A DNA stretch of 64,000 nucleotides from Sporocytophaga sp. (GCA_024707265.1 JANQAB010000003.1:496001-560000), one strand, 5' to 3'; shown: positions 46,001 through 56,199, counted from the first letter of the stretch. Numbers and translations are program-made. The notes: generated from the letters alone by a model not told the origin.

Positions 46001-46998
46001 GCTTAAATATACTAAGCTTTTTAAAGATTGTTATTATTAGAAATTGGCTCTTTTATCTTATAAAACCTACAGTATAATTTAACAGACCAGCTATATGACA
46101 TTTCAAAAATACTTACAGCTAAAAAAATGGCCCGATGAAACCATTAGACGAAAACAACTCAGACTGAATCTGACCAAAAAATAAGATAATAATGAGAAAG
46201 AAGAAAAAATACTTTGGAAGAAGTACGTAGCTAGTATGCCAACCATTGCCCTAAACTTTGGGCAATAAAGTAGAAGCAGAAAAAAGAATCTTTCTGCCAA
46301 ACTGACTGATATAAGTTCAATAATAAAATAATAAAAACCTGCAGGTTATTGAATACGCTTCACAAGCTAAATCATAAGTAAGATTCAGCTTTTTTATAAT
46401 GCCTGTAAAAGCTAATTCTCTTAGCTCTTATTTCTTTCATCATTGCCATGTTTTCTTCAATAATCATGTCAATGTTTGCTTTTTTCTGCCCAAAACCCAA
46501 ACTGGATCTGAGCCAGACTAATGTTTTTAAGACTATCTTTTTCATACTGTATTTTTACGATTATAAAATCCGGACAGTTTCATTTTTTAACTATTTTATC
46601 CGATGGAATATTTATTTCATCTATGTATTCTAAAAATCTATCAAAAGAAGATTATCCAAAAAAAATCAATCTTTTAAATTTCAGATGTTTACCTTTTACA
46701 AGCGAGTTAGTATTACAAAAATCACATTACTAATGGTTTTTAAGCACATCATTAGGATTTTTTCTTGGAAATATAAAATGAGGAAAAAAGAAATAGAATA
46801 ATAATTTACATTTTATATTACAAAAGTTTTTCATTAAGAAGTAGAATATTAGAAAGTTACATTAATATCTATAACTTTAAGTCCTCTTTCATTGAATTAT
46901 GTTTTACAAAACAATTTAAAACATACTTCAACAACTAGTTAGATTCGTTTTTAGATCACCAATACGATTGTATAATATTTTTCAATTTCAAAAAGCAT
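46001..46998. other. Gene-poor AT-rich region
   Basis: About 1 kb without a clear gene. It includes the possible 57-residue frame at 46372-46545. Other short frames here are rich in Phe, Ile and Lys from AT bias only. No hairpin with a T-run or RNA gene was recognised. Confidence 0.5.
46372..46545 (-). CDS. Possible 57-residue basic peptide
   Basis: From the ATG at 46545 the frame gives MKKIVLKTLVWLRSSLGFGQ, then a charged helix (MIIEENMAMMKEIRAKRISF) and a stop at 46372. The peptide is balanced in composition and ends in a basic amphipathic segment, unlike the Phe/Ile-rich shadow frames around it. No family recognised; it could still be chance. Confidence 0.3.
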   Translation of the reverse strand: MKKIVLKTLVWLRSSLGFGQKKANIDMIIEENMAMMKEIRAKRISFYRHYKKAESYL

Positions 46999-47808
46999 AT
47001 GGAAAAAAAAGCAGTTTCCGACTCAATAAACAGAAAGCTGGTAGACATTACCAGAAAATTCTATAATTACCCTGAAGGAAAAATCAAGAATAGCCAAAGA
47101 GATTTAATCACACTAGATTTATTTAATGTCAATTCAGCTACGATTACAGGAATATACAATCATGTAAGTTGCTGTTATGACTTTTTAGTTACAACACCAA
47201 ATCCCTTTTAGGATTTGATCATAAAAAAGTTCATACAAGGAAACATCCAATTTATTTTATCCCTGTTGTATCCCATGCAAAAAGAGGTTTTCGACAATGA
47301 AATCCTTCCATTGCTTTTTAAGTATTATCATTTGTATTCACAAAAAAGAAAAGTAACTGAACTTAAATTCGGCTTTACTTTAAAAATGAGAAGAAGTGAT
47401 GGTAACCATATCTGGACTTTATTTGAGATGAGGCCATTTAAAGTCAACTCCAAAGGACAACCTATTCATTCTATACTATCGATTTCCGATATATCACTAT
47501 TAAAAAAAGATGAAGTGAATGAGTTTATAGTTTATAAGAAATCAGAAACAGGATTATTTAAAAAAATATTTTCCAGCAACTTCAGCTCTACAGGCGCTTC
47601 CTATAAATTTTCAAAGAGAGAACTTGAAATCATTTCTTTACTGGCAGAAGGAAAGACCAGCAAAAAGATAGGTGAAATACTAAACCTGAGCGTTCACACT
47701 GTCTCTACACACAGAAAAAATATGATTGAAAAGAGTAGTGTTCAAAACACCACTGAATTGATAAAACTGGCTACGATAAGAGGTTTAATAGAAAATTATA
47801 AAAGATAA
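46999..47808 (+). CDS. LuxR-type transcriptional regulator with PAS-like N-terminus (frame anomaly)
   Basis: One frame of 269 codons interrupted by a TAG at 47209. Adding one T to the T4 run at 47206-47209 and removing one A from the A6 run at 47223-47228 gives NPFLGFDHKKFIQGNIQFIL, so two compensating errors within about 20 bases explain the stop and restore the PAS-like core. The C-terminal 65 residues are a LuxR/GerE domain (SKRELEIISLLAEGKTSKKI, LSVHTVSTHRKNMIEKS). Similar stand-alone PAS-like plus GerE regulators are common in Bacteroidota; the signal is unknown. If the stop is real, the second half from 47215 would lack a normal start. Confidence 0.75.
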
Positions 47809-47819
47809 GAGAGAGAGTA

Positions 47820-48248
47820 TTATTTTTTAGAATGTCGTTTTTCAGGAAGTTTGAATATTACAGGTAATATCTGACATTCTGAAACGACCTCTCCATTGAT
47901 GGTGGCAGGATTCCAGGTTGGCATTAGTTTTATTATCCGCAATGCTTCCTCGTCAAAAAATATCTGCCCGGGTTTATCGATACGAGGATCTTTAATATTA
48001 CCATAAACATCAATATCAAAGGTAACCCATACGGTATCTTCAAGCCCTTTTATCAAAGCCTCTTCCGGGTATTGAAGATTTTGTTTAAGATAAGTTTTCA
48101 GCTTTCCTTTAAATGTAGCTGGCTTTTTCTTTTGCTTTCCTACCACTGATTTGCTTTCTATTCTAAAATATGAATCTGTCAACTCATTCTGAGCTGACAA
48201 CAATAGTGTTGGAAATACTACCAAAGCAGCAATTATCAGATTTTTCAT
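47820..48248 (-). CDS. TonB C-terminal-domain periplasmic protein
   Basis: 142 residues from the ATG at 48248, which starts a signal peptide (IIAALVVFPTLLLSAQ); the frame is open to 48281. The rest is a TonB_C domain (LKQNLQYPEEALIKGLEDTV, WVTFDIDVYGNIKDPRI, ALRIIKLMPTWNPATINGEV). It lacks the N-terminal membrane anchor and proline-rich spacer of TonB, so it is not itself an energy transducer but one of the small exported TonB_C proteins common in Bacteroidota. It converges with the LuxR gene. A decayed paralogue lies directly upstream. Confidence 0.82.
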   Translation of the reverse strand: MKNLIIAALVVFPTLLLSAQNELTDSYFRIESKSVVGKQKKKPATFKGKLKTYLKQNLQYPEEALIKGLEDTVWVTFDIDVYGNIKDPRIDKPGQIFFDEEALRIIKLMPTWNPATINGEVVSECQILPVIFKLPEKRHSKK

Positions 48249-48281
48249 AAACTTTAACGTTGTTTTCTTAAAAATTTCCAA

Positions 48282-48511
48282 TTACCTAAACACTATTGGT
48301 AACACCATCTTACTATGGATAGGTTTGCCTCCTTCTGATATGGCAGGCTCCCATTGAGGCATAATTTTAAAAATTCTCAATTAAAACTGGCAAAGATCAA
48401 TATGGGAAAACAACAAACTAAATCATCCTCTGAATTCCCCTCTTCTTGTGAATATACATCACTTTGAGCAAAGACAAAGTAAAAGACAAATAATAGGATA
48501 AATCTGACCAT
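48282..48511 (-). pseudogene. Decayed TonB_C paralogue
   Basis: From an ATG at 48511 a signal peptide is readable (MVRFILLFVFYFVFAQSDV), but that frame stops at about 48381. In another frame 48380-48282 encodes LRIFKIMPQWEPAISEGGKP and ends MVLPIVFR, the C-terminal end of a TonB_C domain similar to ALRIIKLMPTWNPA in the neighbour. The middle of the domain, about 60 residues, is missing. This is deletion plus frame loss, not a homopolymer error. Confidence 0.7.
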
Positions 48512-48544
48512 ATTTTAATAAAAAATTTATACATAAAGATAAAT

Positions 48545-48568
48545 AAAAAAGCAGGGCCTCCCCTGCTT
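48545..48568 (-). terminator. Minus-strand terminator after the chalcone-isomerase-like gene
   Basis: AGCAGGG (48550-48556) pairs with CCCTGCT (48561-48567); on the minus strand a T-run follows. Confidence 0.75.
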
Positions 48569-48576
48569 CTACCACC

Positions 48577-48622
48577 TTCATTTACTTAAAACTTACTACT
48601 TAAAACTTATCACTTTTCAGCC
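48577..48622 (-). repeat. Array of 7-bp repeats (single arm)
   Basis: Read on the minus strand: GTGATAA, GTTTTAA, GTAGTAA, GTTTTAA, GTAAATG. It begins in the last codons of the chalcone-isomerase-like gene and continues past its stop. Same 7-base period and related units as the arrays at 17357-17567 and 58346-58565, but no inverted partner was seen. Confidence 0.5.
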
Positions 48623-49181
48623 TATCATACCTTTTTTTAAGCTTTGCATCCTGAGGATCATTACCTAGCCATATCGAATACAAAAGCTTTTTAAAATCCA
48701 GACTTTTAACAAGAGCCTGTTCTTTATTGTTTTTATAGATCGCTAATCCTGAACCGGGAAGATATACCAGATCAAACACATCACCTTTATTGATATCTTC
48801 TTTAAAAGCACTCATTATCATTTCAATGTTTGCTTTATGAGCTCCCCAATTGCCATTTGTAACCCGGTCAAATTCTGAACGCATGTTTTCTTCGAGTCTC
48901 TTGCCGGTTATAAGGTCAGAGATGACATGTATTCTGATACTCATTGGCTCATCAGCCTCGATGATTTTATTAGCATCTTTACTTCTCTCTTTCAGATAAA
49001 GCCCACCCTCGAAAAGATCCATGTAAAACTTCTTTCTTACCCCCCATCCGTTTAAAACCAATTGCTCTTTTTCTGCAGATATGTTCTCCGGCATTTTCTT
49101 ACTCTTACCTTTGCTTTGAGCTTGCGGTACCATAGAGCATACCAATAACAACAGAATAAGCAGGTTTTTCAGTTTTGACAT
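48600..49181 (-). CDS. Chalcone-isomerase-like exported protein
   Basis: 193 residues with a signal peptide (LLILLLLVCSMVPQAQS). The body matches the bacterial chalcone-isomerase-like family: LVLNGWGVRKKFYMDLFEGG, LYLKERSKDANKII and the helical end KLLYSIWLGNDPQD. Bacterial members lack proved isomerase activity and may bind fatty acids or other hydrophobic ligands in the periplasm. It is 50 bp downstream of the 7TMR-DISM fusion gene on the same strand and may be cotranscribed with it. Confidence 0.8.
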   Translation of the reverse strand: MSKLKNLLILLLLVCSMVPQAQSKGKSKKMPENISAEKEQLVLNGWGVRKKFYMDLFEGGLYLKERSKDANKIIEADEPMSIRIHVISDLITGKRLEENMRSEFDRVTNGNWGAHKANIEMIMSAFKEDINKGDVFDLVYLPGSGLAIYKNNKEQALVKSLDFKKLLYSIWLGNDPQDAKLKKRYDRLKSDKF

Positions 49182-49231
49182 AAGAGAGTGAACTTTTAAA
49201 TGATGAACCTATAACCGCTCATATGGGTGCA

Positions 49232-51148
49232 TTAGTTCAATATCATTAAAAGTATTACTTCCCTTAATCCATAATTAAGAGTTCCCACTTCTCGATTTCT
49301 TTTATTTTCAACGTTCTCCTTTTTTCCTCCTGCCTTTGTTGTACTCTTTTTTCTGAATTCCCAGCAGGTATTTTTGCCAATCTCCAGCTTCATACTTAAC
49401 TCATCTAAAGTATACTTAGCAGCTTTAAGGTTGGTGCAATAAAGAAGATAGAACGCTTTATTCAATGGAATCTTAATGCCATGAAAAAGGGTATTGGAAG
49501 TAGGAGATTCAATGTAGTTACATTTTGTACATTTTCTCGAAAAGTTCTTTTCGGAAAACTTTCCATTTTTGCACTTTCTGCAGGAATAGCCCTCTTCCCA
49601 TTTTAACTCTTCGAGGTATCTGAGGCATGCACTCTGATCAGGGAAAGTTGTTAAAAACTCTTCCAGAGGAATCTCTTCTGAGACTATTCTTGCCTTGCGC
49701 TCCTCTTTTACCTTTGTCTTTAGTTTCCAATTATCAAGATCAAGCTGAATATTCATTTCAGCAAGTTTTTTAGAATACAATTCCAGCTTGTCATGAGCTA
49801 ATGCCAGTTCATCTGTTTTCTGATGAAGCGCTTTCGTCCGCTCTTGTACTTTCATATCCAGTTCACGGTTTACCTTACCCGCAAGCTGGTTTTTCTCTTC
49901 AAGCTCTATAACCAGCTGACCTTTAAGATCATTATTTTCCTTCAAATGAAGGATGATCTGTTGATCCGCTTCTGCCTTCTCTTTCCTGATCATCTTCAAC
50001 CTGTCTCCCAGTGCAAAAGAAAGAATCATGGCTTCGGCAAGAATACCATAGTTAAAGACATATACACTGAAAATATTCGGTTCCAGAATTTTATTTAGTC
50101 TCAGCTGAAGGATAATCAGGGATATAAAAACGACCGTATAACCTAGTATAAAGAACCTGGCTGCTTTATAACCTTTTATATAGATATAGATAGAAATTCC
50201 ATAGATCAGTACAAATGGTACGATATACAACTCTGGTAAAGAAAATTTGGAGGTTCTGAAAGCTTCAATGCCAACATATCCAGTATACAAAAGAGTAATA
50301 AACAATAAAGCTTTATCAGCCTGAGGAAAGTTTATTTTTAAATTAAGAAATGCTCTTGCATAAAAAACAGAACTGATAAGAAATACCAAAGGAGCAATAT
50401 AATAGTAGAGATAAAGGCTTTCGGATGAAAAGCCTTTCCAGAAAACCTCTACTCCAAGGCCGTCTTCTGTAAGTGAAAGAAATATACAGGCCAATACATA
50501 AACTGAATAAAATAAATAAACCCGTTCCTTGTTGGTTAGATAAAGAAGCAGGTTGTAAATCAGCATCAGCAGGAGACAACCATAATAAATTCCAAGAAAG
50601 AAATACTCGTACAAGGCATAAGCAGTAAAGTAATGCTGAGACCTTATTTTAAATTCAAGACCAGTATCATTAGGCGAATAAATTCTGGCATAAACCGTAT
50701 ATGTATTCAGAGCGGAGGGCAAGTCAAAAACATAATTTTTATGAGGATAGCTTTTTGCTTTTTGATGAAGCAACCCGGAAGTATATTGCCTTATCACCCC
50801 ATTTTCGTCAGGAATCCAGACATCCAGTACCTTGATATTGGGAGTAAGACTTTCCAGCACCCATTTTTTATCTCTGGAGGCATTATTTTTTACATGAAAC
50901 CTGATCCAATAGACAGAAGAGGAATTAAAATTTCTCAAGACACCACTTTCTGATCTTGAAAAAGTTCCCTTGCCTGCAATTTCTGCAAATGATTTTTTGC
51001 CCGAAAGGTCTTCCAACCATTCCGCATCTTCCCCCTGAATGATTAAATCTTCAACCTCATTTGTAAGATTTATTTCAGCATACATTTTTCCGATTGGCAG
51101 AATCAGACAAATCAGAAGAATTAAAAGTCCCCAAAATCGAATGTTCAT
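49232..51148 (-). CDS. 7TMR-DISM receptor fused to an IS1595-type zinc ribbon
   Basis: 638 residues, one uninterrupted frame. Signal peptide, periplasmic 7TMR-DISM type 2 domain (about 30-180), seven membrane helices (about 190-395), long coiled coil (about 395-490) and, where paralogues have a histidine kinase, a domain beginning EEFLTTFPDQSACLRYLEEL. This is the N-terminal zinc ribbon and helical segment of IS1595-family transposases: cysteines at about 523, 526, 540 and 543 (YSCRKCKNG, SRKCTKCN), then TLFHGIKIPLNKAFYLLY and a helix-turn-helix-like LDELSMKLEIGKNTCWEF. The DDE catalytic domain is absent. It looks like a membrane receptor with a domesticated DNA-binding output. Confidence 0.8.
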   Translation of the reverse strand: MNIRFWGLLILLICLILPIGKMYAEINLTNEVEDLIIQGEDAEWLEDLSGKKSFAEIAGKGTFSRSESGVLRNFNSSSVYWIRFHVKNNASRDKKWVLESLTPNIKVLDVWIPDENGVIRQYTSGLLHQKAKSYPHKNYVFDLPSALNTYTVYARIYSPNDTGLEFKIRSQHYFTAYALYEYFFLGIYYGCLLLMLIYNLLLYLTNKERVYLFYSVYVLACIFLSLTEDGLGVEVFWKGFSSESLYLYYYIAPLVFLISSVFYARAFLNLKINFPQADKALLFITLLYTGYVGIEAFRTSKFSLPELYIVPFVLIYGISIYIYIKGYKAARFFILGYTVVFISLIILQLRLNKILEPNIFSVYVFNYGILAEAMILSFALGDRLKMIRKEKAEADQQIILHLKENNDLKGQLVIELEEKNQLAGKVNRELDMKVQERTKALHQKTDELALAHDKLELYSKKLAEMNIQLDLDNWKLKTKVKEERKARIVSEEIPLEEFLTTFPDQSACLRYLEELKWEEGYSCRKCKNGKFSEKNFSRKCTKCNYIESPTSNTLFHGIKIPLNKAFYLLYCTNLKAAKYTLDELSMKLEIGKNTCWEFRKKSTTKAGGKKENVENKRNREVGTLNYGLREVILLMILN

Positions 51149-51373
51149 AAATTGCTTTTTTCCAAGATCGTTATTCCTGGATGATTTTTCACCATCCTAT
51201 AAATTTAAAACACTGAATAACAGACATAAAATACAGGTAACAAATCGTAATTTTATCCTTCAGTAACGAAGATTACCAGCCCCAAAAATATATTTTTTTA
51301 TAAAAAATCTTATTTATTTCTTATTTCTCTTCCTATTCTTTGCCATCGATTAAATGATAAAAATAAATATCCT

Positions 51374-53656
51374 ATGAAAAGATTATTTAAAAAGTTAACT
51401 AAAGCCGGTAAACTAGTAATTATGGCTTTAGCTTTCAATTATCAGAATGTCCAGGCTCAAAATCAGGATCAAAAGATTGAGCAATTGATCTCTCAGATGT
51501 CTATTGAAGAAAAAGTAGGACAGATGACCCAAATAGATCTGAATCTGCTTGCTGTCAATGGATACCAGAATACAGACGGAACTCTTGATAAAGAAAAACT
51601 TAAAAAAGCTATTCTTGAATACAAAGTAGGCTCGGTACTTAACCCTGTCGGCAGAGCCTATTCTGTGGAGACCTGGCATAAGATCATTACAGAAATTCAG
51701 GATCTTGCTGTAAAAAAGACACCCAATAAAATTCCGGTTATCTATGGAATAGATGCGGTACATGGAACAACCTTTACCCTTAATTCAACATTATTCCCTC
51801 ATAATCTTGGGCTTGCTGCCACCAGAAACGAAGAGCTTGCCAGACTGGGAGGAAATATAACCGCCAGAGAGGTAAGAGCTTCCGGCATCAGATGGAATTT
51901 CTCACCGGTGTTGGATGCAGGAAGACAACCATTATGGTCAAGATTTGCAGAAACCTGGGGAGAAGACACATACCTCACCAAACAAATGGGAGTGGCGACC
52001 ATCAAAGGTATGGAAGCTGATGGTCTTAAAAATCCAACTGCTGTTGCATCTTGTATGAAGCACTTTATCGGATATTCCGCCCCAAGAACAGGTAAAGACA
52101 GAACTCCGGCTCATATTCCTGATATTATACTCAGAGAGTACTATCTGCCTCAATTTAAAGCAGCTGTAGAAGCAGGATCCTCTACTGTAATGATTAACTC
52201 AGGAGAAATCAATGGTATACCTACTCATGCCAATGAATACCTTCTTAAAGATGTCCTTAGAAAAGAGCTTGGCTTTAAAGGACTGGTAGTAACTGACTGG
52301 GAAGATATTATAAGATTGCATAACAGGCACATGATTGCATCAACACCTAAAGAAGCTGTTAAAATAGCAATCAATGCTGGTATAGATATGAGCATGGTTC
52401 CCAATGATTACAGCTTCTTCACCTATTTGACGGAGCTAGTAAAAGAAGGTCAGGTCAGCATGGCAACAATCGATGCTTCTGTAAGAAGAATATTAAAGCT
52501 TAAATATGACTTGGGGTTATTTGATAATCCTTATCCTGAAAAATCTGCTGCAAAGTTATTTAACCTTCCTGAATACGGAGCTGCCGCATTGCAGGCTTCA
52601 AGAGAGTCAATTACACTTTTAAAAAATGAAAATCTGGGAACGAGTCCGGTATTGCCTTTAAAGAAAAATGCCAAAATACTTCTTGCGGGCCCTGGAGCAG
52701 ACAACCTTCCAAGCCTTCACGGATGCTGGTCTTATACCTGGCAAGGTAATAATAGCAAATATTATCCTTCTACAACCAAAACAATACTTCAGGCAATCGA
52801 AGAAAAAACAGGCAAAAGTAATGTTACCTTTTACGGATCAAAAGAATATAATAACGAAGTCAATTTTGCAACCGAGTCCATTTTTAAAAATGCATCTGCC
52901 TTTGACTTCATTGTTCTTTGTCTTGGAGAAGATGCATATGCTGAACAACCAGGCGCTATTGATGATTTAGATCTTCCGACAAATCAATTAAAACTTGCCA
53001 AAGCAGCAATAAACACAGGAAAGCCGGTGATTCTGGTTATGACTCAGGGAAGACCTCGTGTGATCAATTCGATAGTACCAGGTGTAAAAGGAATAATACA
53101 GGCATACTGGCCAGGTACTAAAGGCGCTGATGCTATTGCAGATGTGTTATTCGGAGATTATAACCCGGATGGAAAATTACCGTTTTCTTATCCTGCAGCC
53201 ACAGGCGATCTCGTTTTGTATGATCATAAGTTTACCGAAAAGATCCAGGAAACGGCACAAGGTTTTGAATACAATGGATACAAGCCACAGTGGCCTTTTG
53301 GTTTCGGACTTAGTTATACAACTTTTGAATACAGCCCTATTAAAGTCAGTCAGAAAGAATTTACAGGAGATGAAACAGTAAAAATCTCAGTAGAAGTAAA
53401 AAACACTGGAAAGATGGATGGGAAACATAGTATTGAATTGTATTCAAAAGATCTGTTTGCCAGTGTCACACCTGATAACAAGCGACTTAGAAAATTTAAA
53501 AAAGTTAAAATCAAAGCGGGAGCAACTGTAACAGTAGAGTTTGAACTGGACAAAAGCGATCTGGCATTTGTAAACAAGAACCTTGAGACCGTAACAGAGC
53601 CTGGTGAATTTGAATTAATGATTGAAAATCAAAAGGTGATCATTTCGTTTAAATAG
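51374..53656 (+). CDS. bglX: Secreted beta-glucosidase, glycoside hydrolase family 3 (BglX-like)
   Basis: 760 residues. Signal peptide ending near NVQAQ; GH3 N-terminal barrel with VIYGIDAVHG, SCMKHFIGYSAP and the nucleophile Asp308 in LVVTDWEDI; then the C-terminal GH3 alpha/beta domain (ASRESITLLKNEN, WPGTKGADAIADVLFGDYNP) and a fibronectin-III-like end domain (PFGFGLSYTTFEYS). No T9SS tail, so probably periplasmic. BglX-type enzymes release glucose from beta-linked oligosaccharides such as cellobiose, which suits a cellulolytic Cytophagales lifestyle. Monocistronic. Confidence 0.92.
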   Translation: MKRLFKKLTKAGKLVIMALAFNYQNVQAQNQDQKIEQLISQMSIEEKVGQMTQIDLNLLAVNGYQNTDGTLDKEKLKKAILEYKVGSVLNPVGRAYSVETWHKIITEIQDLAVKKTPNKIPVIYGIDAVHGTTFTLNSTLFPHNLGLAATRNEELARLGGNITAREVRASGIRWNFSPVLDAGRQPLWSRFAETWGEDTYLTKQMGVATIKGMEADGLKNPTAVASCMKHFIGYSAPRTGKDRTPAHIPDIILREYYLPQFKAAVEAGSSTVMINSGEINGIPTHANEYLLKDVLRKELGFKGLVVTDWEDIIRLHNRHMIASTPKEAVKIAINAGIDMSMVPNDYSFFTYLTELVKEGQVSMATIDASVRRILKLKYDLGLFDNPYPEKSAAKLFNLPEYGAAALQASRESITLLKNENLGTSPVLPLKKNAKILLAGPGADNLPSLHGCWSYTWQGNNSKYYPSTTKTILQAIEEKTGKSNVTFYGSKEYNNEVNFATESIFKNASAFDFIVLCLGEDAYAEQPGAIDDLDLPTNQLKLAKAAINTGKPVILVMTQGRPRVINSIVPGVKGIIQAYWPGTKGADAIADVLFGDYNPDGKLPFSYPAATGDLVLYDHKFTEKIQETAQGFEYNGYKPQWPFGFGLSYTTFEYSPIKVSQKEFTGDETVKISVEVKNTGKMDGKHSIELYSKDLFASVTPDNKRLRKFKKVKIKAGATVTVEFELDKSDLAFVNKNLETVTEPGEFELMIENQKVIISFK

Positions 53657-53830
53657 TCTGCTGCGAGTGATTTATTCCTGTTCGTCTTTACATTTTAAGA
53701 TTTGGTATATTCTTTGTAAAAGCTGAAAGAAACAGGCACAAATTTGGTGTTAAGTGTTTAGTAGATATCAATAAATACACCGGTTTAAAAATCGGATTAA
53801 AATTCAAGAATAAACTAAACCTTTAAAGTT

Positions 53831-54235
53831 ATGATGACCACCATGAAATTCAAAGTAATCTTCAGCGCACTTATGATGAGTGCTGTAATGTTTGTTTCAC
53901 AAGCTAATGCTCAGACTGACGGTCCTAAACATCCTCATAAAGGAAAAGGAGAAGGATTTAGTCCTAAGAAACAAACTGAGTGGATGAAAACCGAGTTGTC
54001 ATTGTCAGACGATCAGACAGCCAAAGTTGAAACCATCAATCAGAAATACTCTGACAGGAGAAAAGCAATGCATCAAGAACATCGTAAGCAGATGAAAGCA
54101 TTGAGAGACGACCAGGAGAAAGAGTTTAAAAGCGTACTAAGCAAAGAACAGATTGCAAAACTCGAAGCCAAAAAAGCAGAGAGGAAAGAAAAAAGAAAGC
54201 AACATCACAAAGAGTGCAAAGGTACCAACAAATAG
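53831..54235 (+). CDS. Spy/CpxP-like periplasmic helical protein
   Basis: 134 residues with a signal peptide (cut near SQANAQ); starts at 53831 or 53846. The mature part is helical and strongly basic/acidic (WMKTELSLSDDQTAKVETIN, RRKAMHQEHRKQMKALRDDQ), as in Spy/CpxP-like or DUF4890 proteins, and ends in a Lys/His-rich tail (KRKQHHKECK) that might bind metal. Spy-type proteins are ATP-independent chaperones, induced by envelope stress; assignment by pattern only. Confidence 0.7.
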   Translation: MMTTMKFKVIFSALMMSAVMFVSQANAQTDGPKHPHKGKGEGFSPKKQTEWMKTELSLSDDQTAKVETINQKYSDRRKAMHQEHRKQMKALRDDQEKEFKSVLSKEQIAKLEAKKAERKEKRKQHHKECKGTNK

Positions 54236-54281
54236 TTTGAATTTTTGACGAAGTACAAGATTTGTTGTGTTTAAGTGTGAT

Positions 54282-54315
54282 GCCCTGCAAGCGCAAGCCT
54301 GCAGGGCTTTTTTAT
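54282..54315. terminator. Terminator between the Spy-like and ferredoxin genes
   Basis: GCCCTGCA (54282-54289) pairs with TGCAGGGC (54300-54307) and is followed by T7. It serves the plus-strand Spy-like gene; the ferredoxin gene converges on it. Confidence 0.8.
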
Positions 54316-54326
54316 ATTTAATACTA

Positions 54327-54644
54327 TTACTCCTCACCTTTCAACTTAAACATCATTCCATTCAAATGACTTCCTATTTTGATCTGGCATGCCAGTCTGC
54401 TTGCAGAAGAAGCATCAGGCAAAGTGTCAAGCATATCCAGCTCTGCATCGGAAGGTTCTCCTAAGTTCTCCAGACCTCTTTGCACCTCTACATGGCATGT
54501 TGCACAAAGCGCCATACCTCCACATGTAGCCAATACCGGATAGTCAGAAGCTTTTAAGACTTCCATCAAACTAAGATTGATATCTTCCGGGATTTCTACT
54601 TCCTGTATATTCCCTTGTCTATCTTCAATTTCAAATTTTATCAT
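54327..54644 (-). CDS. 2Fe-2S ferredoxin, adrenodoxin type
   Basis: 105 residues. Cluster cysteines appear as CGGMALCATC (C-x5-C-x2-C) at about 41-50 and the fourth in RLACQIKIG near 86, the adrenodoxin/Isc spacing. The C-terminus is short and acidic. It carries single electrons. It is 11 bp after the restored end of a ferredoxin/flavodoxin NADP reductase gene on the same strand, so the two very likely form an electron-transfer pair. Confidence 0.9.
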   Translation of the reverse strand: MIKFEIEDRQGNIQEVEIPEDINLSLMEVLKASDYPVLATCGGMALCATCHVEVQRGLENLGEPSDAELDMLDTLPDASSASRLACQIKIGSHLNGMMFKLKGEE

Positions 54645-54655
54645 AAGAGTAAAAA

Positions 54656-55659
<1,004 letters not shown>

Positions 55660-55746
55660 AAAAATTATGAGATTAGGTGGATGAATTACTAATAAAACAA
55701 ATATGCTTAACAATAATTAGCACAACAACTATTTGGGAGAAAAAAT

Positions 55747-56199
55747 TTACATATTACCTAATTTATTGTCTTCCAAATTATTATAAATAGAATTAAGAAT
55801 TCTCTTAAATTCTTGAAAGTCTTTTTCAGAAAGTCCTTCCCAGGCTTTGAGTCTGATTTCCGAAACAGGAGGCATCAATTCCTTAACCATTGCAAGACCT
55901 GAATCTGTGAGGTGTACTATGAAAGACCTCCTGTCTCTGGCATGCATTTTACGTTCCGTCAGACCTTTCTCACAAAGCAGATCTATGATCCGAGTAAGCG
56001 TTGGGGTATCCTTGAAAAGGAGTTCTGCCAGTTCCTTCTGATTCAAATCGTTATGTTCATATAAATGTCTCAATACAAGCCATTGATCCAGAGTGATATT
56101 AAAATTTTTCTCATTAAACTGCTGTTGCGCATATTGCTTTACTCTACGCGCCGTGCGGTCAAGGAGAAAGGAGTACATATTACAGAGATAGTCTTCCAT
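55747..56199 (-). CDS. MarR-family transcriptional regulator
   Basis: 150 residues from the ATG at 56199 (MEDYLCNMYSFLLDRTARRV); the frame is open to 56265 but those residues are not MarR-like. The winged helix is clear (LDQWLVLRHLYEHNDLNQ, KDTPTLTRIIDLLCEKGLTE, RDRRSFIVHLTDSG). It is upstream of the reductase/ferredoxin genes on the same strand, 87 bp from the reductase, so it may regulate them or be cotranscribed. MarR proteins usually respond to phenolics or oxidants. Confidence 0.85.
   Translation of the reverse strand: MEDYLCNMYSFLLDRTARRVKQYAQQQFNEKNFNITLDQWLVLRHLYEHNDLNQKELAELLFKDTPTLTRIIDLLCEKGLTERKMHARDRRSFIVHLTDSGLAMVKELMPPVSEIRLKAWEGLSEKDFQEFKRILNSIYNNLEDNKLGNM

Noticed and set aside
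46448-46733. Overlapping plus-strand frames rich in Phe and Ile
   Set aside because: Composition follows AT bias, no start context, and they lie opposite a more protein-like minus-strand frame.
49232-51148. An IS1595 insertion into a receptor gene
   Set aside because: No terminal inverted repeats, target duplication or DDE domain were seen; the frame continues without a break and the zinc ribbon takes the place normally held by the kinase, so a domain fusion fits better than an insertion.
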